Source of the DNA: Actinopolymorpha alba DSM 45243
GTDB lineage: Bacteria; Actinomycetota; Actinomycetes; Propionibacteriales; Actinopolymorphaceae
Length of the DNA stretch: 64,000 nt
Direction of reading: 5' to 3'
Assembly: GCF_000373925.1 (NCBI RefSeq)
Contig: NZ_KB892752.1
Location: forward strand, 37,016 to 101,015
The position numbers and the translations under genes were made by a program. A model generated the notes under the pieces. That model had not been told where the DNA came from. It did not search any database and saw only the letters and a program-made list of their open reading frames with translations. Below are positions 1 through 8,246 of the stretch, piece after piece (positions within the stretch are counted from its first letter, which is position 1; each line of letters begins with the position of its first letter).

Positions 1-353
1 GCCAGGAAGAACGCAATGGTGACGGCGATGATCGCGGATCGCTTTGCCCGCTGGGCTTTCTGGCGTTCATTCTCGGTCAGGACGTCGCCACGAAGTGTCC
101 ATCCCGCGAAGCCGAGGAACGCGATCGCCGCGATCAGTGTGATCCATTCCGTGGGCAGGGCCGCGCCGAGACCGAAACCGAGGCCGACCGAGACGGCATG
201 CACCACGGCCGTCGCGACGGTGATCCCGATCAGTACCGGCATGGCCCGGTAGCGAGTGGCGAAGGTCAGGGCCATCAGCTGTGACTTGTCCCCGAGCTCC
301 GCGACGAAGATGACTCCGAAGCTGATGAGGAAGCTGGTGGTCAGGGCGTCCAT
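1..353 (-). CDS. GDT1/TMEM165 (UPF0016) family cation transporter, C-terminus cut by window edge
   Basis: This is the N-terminal 117 residues of a membrane protein that runs off the left edge. The ELGDKS motif near residue 20 is the E-x-G-D-K-(S/T) cation-binding signature of the UPF0016/GDT1 family, and hydrophobic segments flank it. Family members export or exchange Mn2+ and Ca2+ across the cytoplasmic membrane, and bacterial ones act in manganese homeostasis. The start ATG at 353 follows a manganese riboswitch leader (see 412-548), which supports Mn2+ as the substrate. The second conserved motif would lie outside the window, so completeness cannot be judged. Confidence 0.9.
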   Translation of the reverse strand, partial: MDALTTSFLISFGVIFVAELGDKSQLMALTFATRYRAMPVLIGITVATAVVHAVSVGLGFGLGAALPTEWITLIAAIAFLGFAGWTLRGDVLTENERQKAQRAKRSAIIAVTIAFFL

Positions 354-411
354 ACGGGCGTTTCTCCTCGATCCGTGCCGGACCGAGGGCTAGCCCAACT
401 GGGATGGCAGC

Positions 412-444
412 CAAAACCTCGACCCGGCATATCGCCTGGGTCGA
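412..444 (-). terminator. Expression-platform hairpin of the Mn riboswitch
   Basis: Just after the aptamer, TCGACCC (444-438, minus strand) can pair with GGGTCGA (425-419), followed by GG and four T. Its 5' arm overlaps the 3' side of the aptamer P1 (CCTTCG), so ligand binding and terminator formation should exclude each other. This geometry is expected of a transcriptional ON switch. The T-run is short, so termination strength is uncertain. Confidence 0.6.
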
Positions 445-540
445 AGGTCTCGCCCGCCTCGACAGGAGGCCGCCGGGCCGGGCATCCATCGGGGACGCCA
501 GTGTGTCGACCACGGCGTTGTGGGCTACTCCCCTTCGCGC
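442..540 (-). ncRNA. yybP-ykoY manganese riboswitch aptamer
   Basis: On the minus strand the leader of the GDT1-type gene carries the two hallmark loops of the yybP-ykoY class: GGGGAGTAGC (about 533-524) and GAGACCTTCG (451-442). The flanks CGAAGG and CCTTCG can pair to close the aptamer (P1), as in known members. The class binds Mn2+ and turns on exporters such as MntP and GDT1/UPF0016 proteins, which fits the gene 90 bases downstream. The boundaries are approximate. Confidence 0.88.
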
Positions 541-572
541 TGACAAGGGTGGCCCGGGACCCGCTTGATTGT

Positions 573-594
573 CAAACAGTTGCGCAAGTATTCG
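573..594. promoter_or_regulatory. Possible ArsR-family operator
   Basis: An AT-richer stretch with the 8-bp palindrome TTGCGCAA at 580-587 lies about 75 bases before the ArsR-type regulator and upstream of the manganese leader on the other strand. ArsR/SmtB proteins often bind short imperfect palindromes in their own promoter. The assignment is positional only. Confidence 0.3.
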
Positions 595-661
595 AGGGTT
601 GTGCCGAACGTCACACCGCCAGATGCCTCCGAACGCTGTCGTACGGAAGAATCGGGAGGTG

Positions 662-1078
662 ATGAGCGACCCTGGCGAACCACCCCGTTCAGCGGGTCCG
701 TCCTCTGGGCACCAGCCCGCGGCACCTACGCCTCCGACGGCTCCGCAGCTCAAGGCCGCCGCCGACACGTTCGACCTGCTGTCCGCGCCCACGCGGCTGC
801 ACCTGGTGTGGCTGCTCGCCCGCCATGAGTACGACGTCGGCACCCTCGCCGAGCACACCGGCGCCACCGTCGCCGCGGTGAGCCAGCACCTCGCCAAGCT
901 CCGCCTCGCCAGCCTGGTCACCGCGCGTCGGGACGGAAGGCGGCAGATCTACGCGGTGGAGGACCCGCACGTGCTCACGCTGATCGAGCAGATCTTCGAG
1001 CACATCGCGCCCGACGGTTCGCTCGCGCCCGACCCTCCGACGCCGACCCACCCGAGCCGCCGCCCGCCAGCGGGCTGA
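662..1078 (+). CDS. ArsR/SmtB-family transcriptional regulator
   Basis: A 138-residue winged-helix protein. A low-complexity Pro/Ala-rich N-terminus of about 30 residues precedes the ArsR fold: the LSAPTRLHLVWLL helix, the recognition helix region TVAAVSQHLAKL, and a wing with RRDGRRQIYAV. These are diagnostic of the family, whose members usually repress metal-transport or detoxification genes until metal binds. No clear CXC metal site is visible, so the inducer is unknown. ATG 662 was chosen because GGGAGGTG lies just before it; spacing is short, and GTG 659 in the same frame is an alternative. It is divergent from the manganese-controlled transporter at the left edge and may sense a metal too (inference). 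Confidence 0.85.
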   Translation: MSDPGEPPRSAGPSSGHQPAAPTPPTAPQLKAAADTFDLLSAPTRLHLVWLLARHEYDVGTLAEHTGATVAAVSQHLAKLRLASLVTARRDGRRQIYAVEDPHVLTLIEQIFEHIAPDGSLAPDPPTPTHPSRRPPAG

Positions 1079-1154
1079 CCGCCGGTGACCTTACCCCCGG
1101 CGTGCTGACCGCCAGGGCCAGCTGACAAACCACCCCGCCGACGGCAGGCCGGCC

Positions 1155-1817
1155 TCAGGGCGTCGCGTGGCCCGACTCCCACGCCCAGGCGGCGATGCCA
1201 ACCCGGTTGCGTACGCCGAGCTTGCGCTGGATGTTCGCAATGTGCGTCTTCGTCGTACCAGCCGAGATGAAGAGCTCAGCGCCGATCTCGGCGTTCGTCC
1301 TGCCCGTGGCGACCAGCCGGGCGACCTCGATCTCGCGGTCGGTGAGCGTCTCCTGCGGTCGCGCCCCTGACGCCGGCCGCTGCGCGGTCAGGTGCCGCAG
1401 CAGCCGTACCGTCACGGAGGGGCTGATGAGCGTGTCGCCGGCCATCGCCGCGCGTACGGCCTCGACCAGCAGCGTGGGCCCGGACCGCTTCAGGAGGAAG
1501 CCACAGGCGCCGTGCCGCAGAGCCGTGTGGACGTACTCGTCGAGGTCGAACGTCGTCACCACCACGACCTTCACCGGGTCCTCGACGTCGGGGCCGGCGA
1601 GCTGGCGGGTGAGTTCGAGCCCGTCGAGGCGGGGCATGCGGATGTCGGCGAGTACGACGTCAGGGCGCAGGAGCCGGGCCAGCTCCAGCGCGGAGGCGCC
1701 GTCCGCTGCTTCGCCGACGACCTGCATGTCGGGTTGGGCGTCCAGGATCAGGCGGAATCCGCTGCGGATGTTCTCCTGGTCGTCCGCGATGAGGATGCGG
1801 GTGGTCACGTCGGTCAT
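1155..1817 (-). CDS. NarL/FixJ-type response regulator
   Basis: A 220-residue two-component response regulator. The receiver domain (about residues 6-125) has the acidic pair ADDQ, the phospho-acceptor Asp in VLADIRMP, Thr in VVVTTF and Lys in FLLKRSG. The C-terminal LuxR-type helix-turn-helix carries LTDREIEVARLVATGRTNAEIG. It starts 4 bases after the stop of the histidine kinase (1822-3144), so the two form an operon and very probably a cognate pair. The longer reading frame upstream is not used; ATG 1817 begins the receiver fold directly. Targets are unknown; there is no obvious adjacent transporter. Confidence 0.93.
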   Translation of the reverse strand: MTDVTTRILIADDQENIRSGFRLILDAQPDMQVVGEAADGASALELARLLRPDVVLADIRMPRLDGLELTRQLAGPDVEDPVKVVVVTTFDLDEYVHTALRHGACGFLLKRSGPTLLVEAVRAAMAGDTLISPSVTVRLLRHLTAQRPASGARPQETLTDREIEVARLVATGRTNAEIGAELFISAGTTKTHIANIQRKLGVRNRVGIAAWAWESGHATP

Positions 1818-1821
1818 GCTG

Positions 1822-3144
1822 TCAGGCCGATTCCGTGCTGGGCAGGGGGAGCGACGCCGTCGTACGCCAACCGGCGCTGCCATGGGGTCCGGCGCTGAGC
1901 CGACCACCGAGCGCCTCGACGCGTTCGGTCAGGCCGAGGAGCCCAAGCCCGCCACCGCGGCGTTCGCCGGCATCGAACGCCGCCGACGCCGGGACCGCCG
2001 AGGCCGCCGAGGCCGCTGAGCCCACTGAGCCCGCTGGGGCCAAAGCCGACGATGCCGGGCTGCTGTCGTTCGTCACGGTCACCGTCAACGCGGGGTTGCC
2101 CGCGGTGCCGGACCGCTCGATGACCACGGTGACGTGGGAGGCGGTCGGCGCGTGCCGGCGTACGTTCGTCAACGCCTCGACGATGATCCGGTAGACGGTG
2201 GTGTCGACCTCGCGCGGGATCTGAACGCCGTCCGGCGCCACCTGGAGGTCAACGGTGCTCTGGCCGCTCGCGGCGAAACGCGCGACAAGGTCGGGTACGT
2301 CGGCGGTTCCGACCAACGGCATACGGCTGGCAGGACCGCCTAGCTCAGGTCCACCGGCCGGCTCATCGCCAGTGTCGTCAGCGCCGGTAGCGGGCGATTC
2401 CTCCACATCGTGGAGCATGTGCACGGTGCGGTCCATGGCGGCCAGCGCCTGAAGGCCGGCCTCCTCGATCCGTTTGAGGGCGTCCAGCACCGCATCGGGG
2501 TCGTGCGGCGCGATCACCTGGGCCGCCTGCGCCTGGACGACGATGCCGCTCACGTCGTGTGCCACGAAATCGTGCAGATCACGCGCCAACTCCAGGCGCT
2601 GCGACCGGCGGGCGGCCAGCACCGCGCGGACGCGGTTGGCGTCCAGAGATCGCAGGTAGCTTCCGCCGAGGATCGCGCAGACCGCTCCGGTCGTCCAGAA
2701 CGCCACCGCGGCGGCCTGGTCCATGGGCGGGAGCGCCTTGATCGGGCGGAGGATGAGGGTCGCCTGGGCGACACTCGCGAGGCCCGCATAGAACCACACC
2801 TGCGGAACCGGCACATGGCGGACGACCAGGACGATCAGCCAGATGAGCGCTGCGAGTTCGGCGAGGCCGGCTACCTGGATGGGTGTGCTGTTCGGTGCGG
2901 CCCACAGCAGCGTGACGCCGAGGGAGACGGCCGACACAGCCGCTGACACCGCCATCACCCGGCGGGCCGGTCTGGCGCCACCGATCAGCAGGCCGAGTAG
3001 GCCAGCTACGGCCACCCCCGTGGGCACGGTGACGAACGGGCCGGCGAACGGCGCCGCGACGACGCCGAGCGCGACCGTGCTCGTGGCGACGGCCACGGCG
3101 ACCCGGCTCCGGGTCACCAGGCGCGCCTCCCGCTGCTTCCGCAT
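1822..3144 (-). CDS. Sensor histidine kinase of the HisKA_3 (NarL-partner) class
   Basis: A 440-residue membrane kinase. The N-terminal half has about five or six hydrophobic segments with short loops and no large sensor domain. It is followed by the HisKA_3 phospho-acceptor motif ARDLHDFVAHDVSGIV, with His near residue 191, and a HATPase domain with an N-box-like EALTNVRRHA and the G-rich stretch GGGLGLLGLTERV. An Ala/Pro/Ser-rich insertion interrupts the ATPase domain between the N-box and the last G-box; this is a low-complexity expansion. The gene is immediately upstream of its regulator at 1155-1817. The membrane half implies a signal from the envelope, as in DesK or LiaS types, but the ligand cannot be read. 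Confidence 0.92.
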   Translation of the reverse strand: MRKQREARLVTRSRVAVAVATSTVALGVVAAPFAGPFVTVPTGVAVAGLLGLLIGGARPARRVMAVSAAVSAVSLGVTLLWAAPNSTPIQVAGLAELAALIWLIVLVVRHVPVPQVWFYAGLASVAQATLILRPIKALPPMDQAAAVAFWTTGAVCAILGGSYLRSLDANRVRAVLAARRSQRLELARDLHDFVAHDVSGIVVQAQAAQVIAPHDPDAVLDALKRIEEAGLQALAAMDRTVHMLHDVEESPATGADDTGDEPAGGPELGGPASRMPLVGTADVPDLVARFAASGQSTVDLQVAPDGVQIPREVDTTVYRIIVEALTNVRRHAPTASHVTVVIERSGTAGNPALTVTVTNDSSPASSALAPAGSVGSAASAASAVPASAAFDAGERRGGGLGLLGLTERVEALGGRLSAGPHGSAGWRTTASLPLPSTESA

Positions 3145-3431
3145 GGGAAGAGGGTAGGCAGGGCGACCGACGGCCGGCGTCCGCCAAACAGCCGAGCCCG
3201 CCAGACGCCGTACGCCGTCCAGTCAGCCGATCGGCCGATCTGGTTCGCCGGCCGCACAACCGGGGTCGTCCCCGCCGGCGACCGTGCGGCGGCACCCCTC
3301 AGTCCCGCCCGGCGCCAGCGTCCCAGCCCCGCGCCCGCCCCCTACCCGCCGGCACCGTGGGGTCCTTGCGTACGATCAGCTGCGACGTGGCTGGCATCCA
3401 GTGGCTCACACGCCCAGAGGAAAGAGGTCCC

Positions 3432-4064
3432 GTGGTCGGTCAGAGGCACACTCGTCGACTTGCCGGAGTCGCACTCGTCGCCGCGCTGGGGCTCTCCGGC
3501 TGCGGTGCTGCCGCCGCCGCGAAGCCTGGCGCTGCGGCCCAGGTGGGCGGCGAGGCGATCTCGGTGAGCTATGTCCAGAAGCAGCTGGACGAGCTGCTCG
3601 CGCAGGCCGGTCGTACCAACCTCGGTCAGACCGAGCTCGCCGACACCCAGCGCGCCCTGTTGCAGCAGCTCATCGAGGACTCCCTGATCGTCGCCACCGG
3701 GGAACGCCTCGGCGTCACGGCGAACCAGTCGGCGGTCGACAAGGTGAAGGACGAGATCAAGGCCCAGCAGGTCATGATCCCGGCCGACATGCTCGACGGG
3801 TTCGCCCGCTGGGTGGCGCTTCGCCGCGACCTCGCCACGAAGCTCCTGGGCGTGGCGCCGACCACCCAGGATGAGCAGGTCAAAGCCGACGAACTCATCG
3901 CCCAGGAGTTGGCCAAGACCGCCAAGGCGGTCGGCGTGACGGTCAACCCCCGCTACGGCGAGTGGAGCGGCGCACAGCTGCGGCCCGGTGGCCAGCTCGT
4001 CACCACCGAGCCCACCGCGCCGGCGACCGGGCTCCCTGAGGCTCCGGCTCCCGCCGGCCCATAG
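3432..4064 (+). CDS. SurA N-terminal-like lipoprotein
   Basis: A 210-residue exported lipoprotein. The start GTG 3432 follows AGGAAAGAGG with good spacing; a positively charged n-region and hydrophobic core lead to a lipobox LSGC at about residue 24. The mature part resembles the SurA N-terminal chaperone domain: helical, with ISVSYVQKQLDELL and a partner helix LLQQLIEDSLIV. No parvulin isomerase domain follows, so it would be a chaperone-like lipoprotein on the outer face of the membrane. It lies directly before mazG, the position such genes hold in many actinobacteria. A Pro/Ala-rich tail ends the protein. Confidence 0.82.
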   Translation: MVGQRHTRRLAGVALVAALGLSGCGAAAAAKPGAAAQVGGEAISVSYVQKQLDELLAQAGRTNLGQTELADTQRALLQQLIEDSLIVATGERLGVTANQSAVDKVKDEIKAQQVMIPADMLDGFARWVALRRDLATKLLGVAPTTQDEQVKADELIAQELAKTAKAVGVTVNPRYGEWSGAQLRPGGQLVTTEPTAPATGLPEAPAPAGP

Positions 4065-4100
4065 CCTCGTGTCATTGAGCCTCGTGCCATCGTCGGTACC

Positions 4101-5123
4101 GTGACCAGCGGTCGTGTCGTCCTGCTCCTGACCACCCCGCGGGTGGCTCCCGGTCTGCTGGCCTGGCCGGCGTGGGAGCTGCTGCGTAGCGCTGACCGGG
4201 TGTTGACCGGCGACCCGCACCACTCCCAGCTACCCGCGATCGCCGCGGCGGGCGTGGCTGTCGAGACTCTCGATCAACCGGACGCGCCGCTCGCCGTCGC
4301 CCGCACCCTCCTCGACGCCGCCCGGGCCGGCCGTACCCTCGTCTGGCTCACGGCCGACGACGGGGACCCTGGGCTGGCCGACGCGCTCGGCCAACTGCTC
4401 GCCGGCCAGGCCGAAGCGGGCGTGCCGGACCTGCCCGAACTCGAGGTACTCCCTGGTTCGTACGACCTGCCAGGCTCCCGGCTGCTCGACCTGCTCTCGG
4501 TGATGGACCAGCTCCGTGACCGGTGCCCGTGGGTCAAGCAGCAGGACCACCGGTCGCTGGTGCGGTACCTCATCGAGGAGGCGTACGAAACGGTCGAGGC
4601 GATCGAGACCGGTGACCGCACGCATCTGCGGGAGGAGCTGGGCGACCTGCTCTTCCAGGTGGTGTTCCACGCCCGGCTCGCCGAGGAGCACGCCGAGTCG
4701 CCGTGGGCGATCGACGACGTGGCGGGTGATCTGGTCGAGAAGTTGGTACGCCGCAACCCGCACGTCTTCGGCGAGGCGACGCCCGCCGACGTGGCCGAGA
4801 TCGAGAACGTCTGGGACCAGCTCAAGCTCGCCGAAAAGCGGCGTACGTCCGCCGTCGAGGGCGTACCCCTCGGCCTGCCCGGACTCACGCTCGCCGAGAA
4901 GCTCCTCGGACGTACGTCCCGAGCCGGCCTCGACCTTCCCCTCCCGCGGGTGGAGCCGCTGCCTGACCAGCCGACGGCCGAGCAGCTGGGCGAGGCGTTG
5001 TTCGGGCTGGTGAACGCCGCACGGGAGGCCGGCCTGGATCCCGAACAGGCACTCCGCGACGCCTGCCGCCGCTACATCGCCGCCGTCCACGCCGCCGAAT
5101 CCGGGTCGGGCTCGGGTTCCTGA
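4101..5123 (+). CDS. mazG: MazG nucleoside triphosphate pyrophosphohydrolase
   Basis: A 340-residue protein that hydrolyses (d)NTPs to NMP and pyrophosphate and cleans aberrant nucleotides. The C-terminal half has the MazG all-alpha fold: the entry motif LLSVMDQLRDRCPWVKQQDH, then the metal-binding pairs EEAYE (about residue 158) and EELGD (about 177), followed by LLFQVVFHARLAEE. The first 120 residues look like a reduced tetrapyrrole-methylase-like domain of the kind joined to MazG in YabN-type proteins; conserved methylase motifs are not obvious. The start is GTG 4101, 36 bases after the lipoprotein gene. Enolase follows downstream. Confidence 0.93.
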   Translation: MTSGRVVLLLTTPRVAPGLLAWPAWELLRSADRVLTGDPHHSQLPAIAAAGVAVETLDQPDAPLAVARTLLDAARAGRTLVWLTADDGDPGLADALGQLLAGQAEAGVPDLPELEVLPGSYDLPGSRLLDLLSVMDQLRDRCPWVKQQDHRSLVRYLIEEAYETVEAIETGDRTHLREELGDLLFQVVFHARLAEEHAESPWAIDDVAGDLVEKLVRRNPHVFGEATPADVAEIENVWDQLKLAEKRRTSAVEGVPLGLPGLTLAEKLLGRTSRAGLDLPLPRVEPLPDQPTAEQLGEALFGLVNAAREAGLDPEQALRDACRRYIAAVHAAESGSGSGS

Positions 5124-5142
5124 GCAGCAGCCGCCGCCACCC

Positions 5143-5230
5143 ACAATGACCACGTATACGTGGCGCGTACCTGCCTCACATGGCACCGACACCATGTGAG
5201 GCGGGTAATGACCACGTATACGTGATCATT
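5143..5230. repeat. CACGTATACGTG palindromic repeat, two copies around a perfect hairpin
   Basis: Two copies of the palindrome CACGTATACGTG, each preceded by AATGAC, occur at about 5144-5162 and 5206-5230; the second is completed by ATCATT. Between them, an 11-bp perfect inverted repeat GCCTCACATGG (5173-5183) and CCATGTGAGGC (5192-5202) forms a hairpin with an 8-base loop. The same arrangement of CACATGG hairpin, GTAATGAC and CACGTATACGTG recurs at 16880-16956, so this is a dispersed intergenic element. The hairpin could also end mazG transcription. Confidence 0.85.
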
Positions 5231-5289
5231 GTGGAGCGGGCTCGGTGGGCCTGAGGTCGCGCAAGTAAGGGGCGCCGCGCGACCTCTAA

Positions 5290-6711
<1,422 letters not shown>

Positions 6712-6737
6712 GTGCCCGGCCCGCTGCTGGTCCTGGC

Positions 6738-6773
6738 GTACGACGGCGGCCCGGGTATGGGCGGCCGTCGTAC
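6738..6773 (+). terminator. Hairpin downstream of enolase
   Basis: GTACGACGGC at 6738-6747 pairs perfectly with GCCGTCGTAC at 6764-6773, and the inner GGCCC/GGGC bases extend the stem. It lies 27 bases after the eno stop. No T-run follows, as is common for terminators in GC-rich actinomycetes. Confidence 0.7.
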
Positions 6774-6827
6774 CCGCCAGCACGGGCCATCTCCCGCACC
6801 CGTGACCGCTGTCGTGAGGGGGCTTTG

Positions 6828-7622
6828 ATGGCAGACGCGCGCGGTGGTCGTAATGCTCGACCGCCCGGAGGTGGCCGCGGCCGTCCCCGTTCCAAGCCGG
6901 CTGCCGGGCGCGGCGCTCGTGGCGGTGCGGGTCCGGCGCGCGCACCCCGCCGTCAGGGTTCGCCCCCGGGCGCGTCGGGTGCGTCCGGCAGCAGCTCGTC
7001 GTCGGCGTCCAATGCAGACGTACGCCGGGGCGGCAGCTCCGCGCGGTCCTCTGGCGGGAGTGCCCGGGCCACCTCCGCGCGGTCTGGCGGATCGGGCGGA
7101 GGCTCCCGGTCGGCCGCTCCGGCGCAGCCGGCGGGTGAACAGCGCCGCCGATCGAGCCTGACCGGCCGGGCCGCGATCCTCGCGCTCGTGCTCGCCGCAT
7201 TGGTCGTGTCGTACGCGTCCAGCCTGCGGGCCTGGGCTGAGCAGCGCTCCCGGATCGCCGAACTCCGGGCCGAGTCCGCGCAGCGCACCGAACGCGTCGC
7301 CGACCTCGAGAAGGAACTCGAACGCTGGCGCGACCCGGCTTACGTCGAGGCGCAGGCGCGGGAGAGATTCGGCTGGGTGATGCCGGGCGAGACGGGGTAC
7401 GTCGTCGTCGGCGGCGATGGTGACACCGCTCCCAAGGCTCCGAGCTCCGGACCGGCGGACCCGTCTGACCGGGCGCAGCGGCCGCCGTGGTGGGGCGGGC
7501 TGTGGGGGAGCGTCGAGGAGGCCGGCAACCCGCCGAAACCAAAGCCGAAGCCGACTCGCCGTCCGGCCCCCGCCGCGACCATCGACCCGAACGCGACGAG
7601 CCCGTCCCAGCCGAAGCGCTAG
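6828..7622 (+). CDS. FtsB/DivIC-type septum formation initiator
   Basis: A 264-residue single-pass divisome protein. A disordered basic Gly/Ser/Arg/Pro-rich N-terminal tail of about 110 residues lies in the cytoplasm. One membrane helix follows (about 113-131, AAILALVLAALVVSYAS), then a coiled coil (about 135-165, with RIAELRAESAQRTERVADLEKEL), then the conserved RDPAYVEAQARERFGWVMPGE segment. A Pro/Lys-rich tail ends it. The family bridges FtsL, FtsQ and the septal synthase. ATG 6828 has GAGGGGG at the right distance. It sits between eno and the DUF501 gene, the classic actinobacterial order. The tail is longer than in E. coli FtsB but usual for this phylum. Confidence 0.93.
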   Translation: MADARGGRNARPPGGGRGRPRSKPAAGRGARGGAGPARAPRRQGSPPGASGASGSSSSSASNADVRRGGSSARSSGGSARATSARSGGSGGGSRSAAPAQPAGEQRRRSSLTGRAAILALVLAALVVSYASSLRAWAEQRSRIAELRAESAQRTERVADLEKELERWRDPAYVEAQARERFGWVMPGETGYVVVGGDGDTAPKAPSSGPADPSDRAQRPPWWGGLWGSVEEAGNPPKPKPKPTRRPAPAATIDPNATSPSQPKR

Positions 7623-7625
7623 GGC

Positions 7626-8201
7626 GTGGCCTCTAAAATGACGCAAGCGATGACCGAACTCCCTGACGACGCCGCCCCTGCCGCGGCAGACGCGACTGTT
7701 GATCCGGATGACCTGGCGGCGGTGTCCCGCCAGCTGGGCCGGCCCGCCCGGGGAGTCCGGCGGGTGGCCCACCGCTGCGCCTGCGGCCTGCCCGACGTCG
7801 TGGCCACCGAGCCGCGCCTGCCGGACGGAACGCCGTTCCCCACGACGTTCTATCTCACCTGCCCGCGCCTGGCTTCGGAGATCGGCCGGCTGGAGTCGAG
7901 CGGCCTCATGCGCGAATGGACGCAGCGGCTGCGGACCGACCCTGACCTGGCCGCGGCGTATCACCGGGCCCATGAGCACTACCTCGCCTACCGCGCCGCA
8001 CTCGGTGAGGTGCCCGAGATCGCTGGCGTCTCGGCGGGCGGCATGCCTGACCGGGTGAAGTGCCTGCACGCGCTGGTCGCGCACTCGCTCGCCGCCGGGC
8101 CAGGCGTCAACCCACTGGGCGACGAGGCGCTCGCGCTGCTTCCCGACTGGAGTGCGGGCGGCCCCTGCGTCGAGGTGGACCTGGAGACCCCGGACCACTA
8201 A
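7626..8201 (+). CDS. DUF501 domain protein
   Basis: A 191-residue cytosolic protein of the DUF501 family, of unknown biochemical function and nearly always found between ftsB/divIC and ppx. Features are the opening VSRQLGRPARGVRRVAHRC, CGLPDVVATEPRLPDGTPFPTTFYLTCPR, and a conserved GGMPDRVKCLHALVAHSLA segment near the end. Conserved Cys and His residues in CPR and KCLHALVAH suggest a metal site (inference). GTG 7626 lies 4 bases after the ftsB-like stop; ATG 7650 is an alternative start, and neither has a good ribosome-binding site, so coupling is likely. Here ppx is separated from it by a two-component pair that seems inserted. Confidence 0.88.
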   Translation: MASKMTQAMTELPDDAAPAAADATVDPDDLAAVSRQLGRPARGVRRVAHRCACGLPDVVATEPRLPDGTPFPTTFYLTCPRLASEIGRLESSGLMREWTQRLRTDPDLAAAYHRAHEHYLAYRAALGEVPEIAGVSAGGMPDRVKCLHALVAHSLAAGPGVNPLGDEALALLPDWSAGGPCVEVDLETPDH

Positions 8202-8246
8202 CCGGGGCCCCATCTACGTAGCACCCGCGGCCCAGCGCGACAAGCC

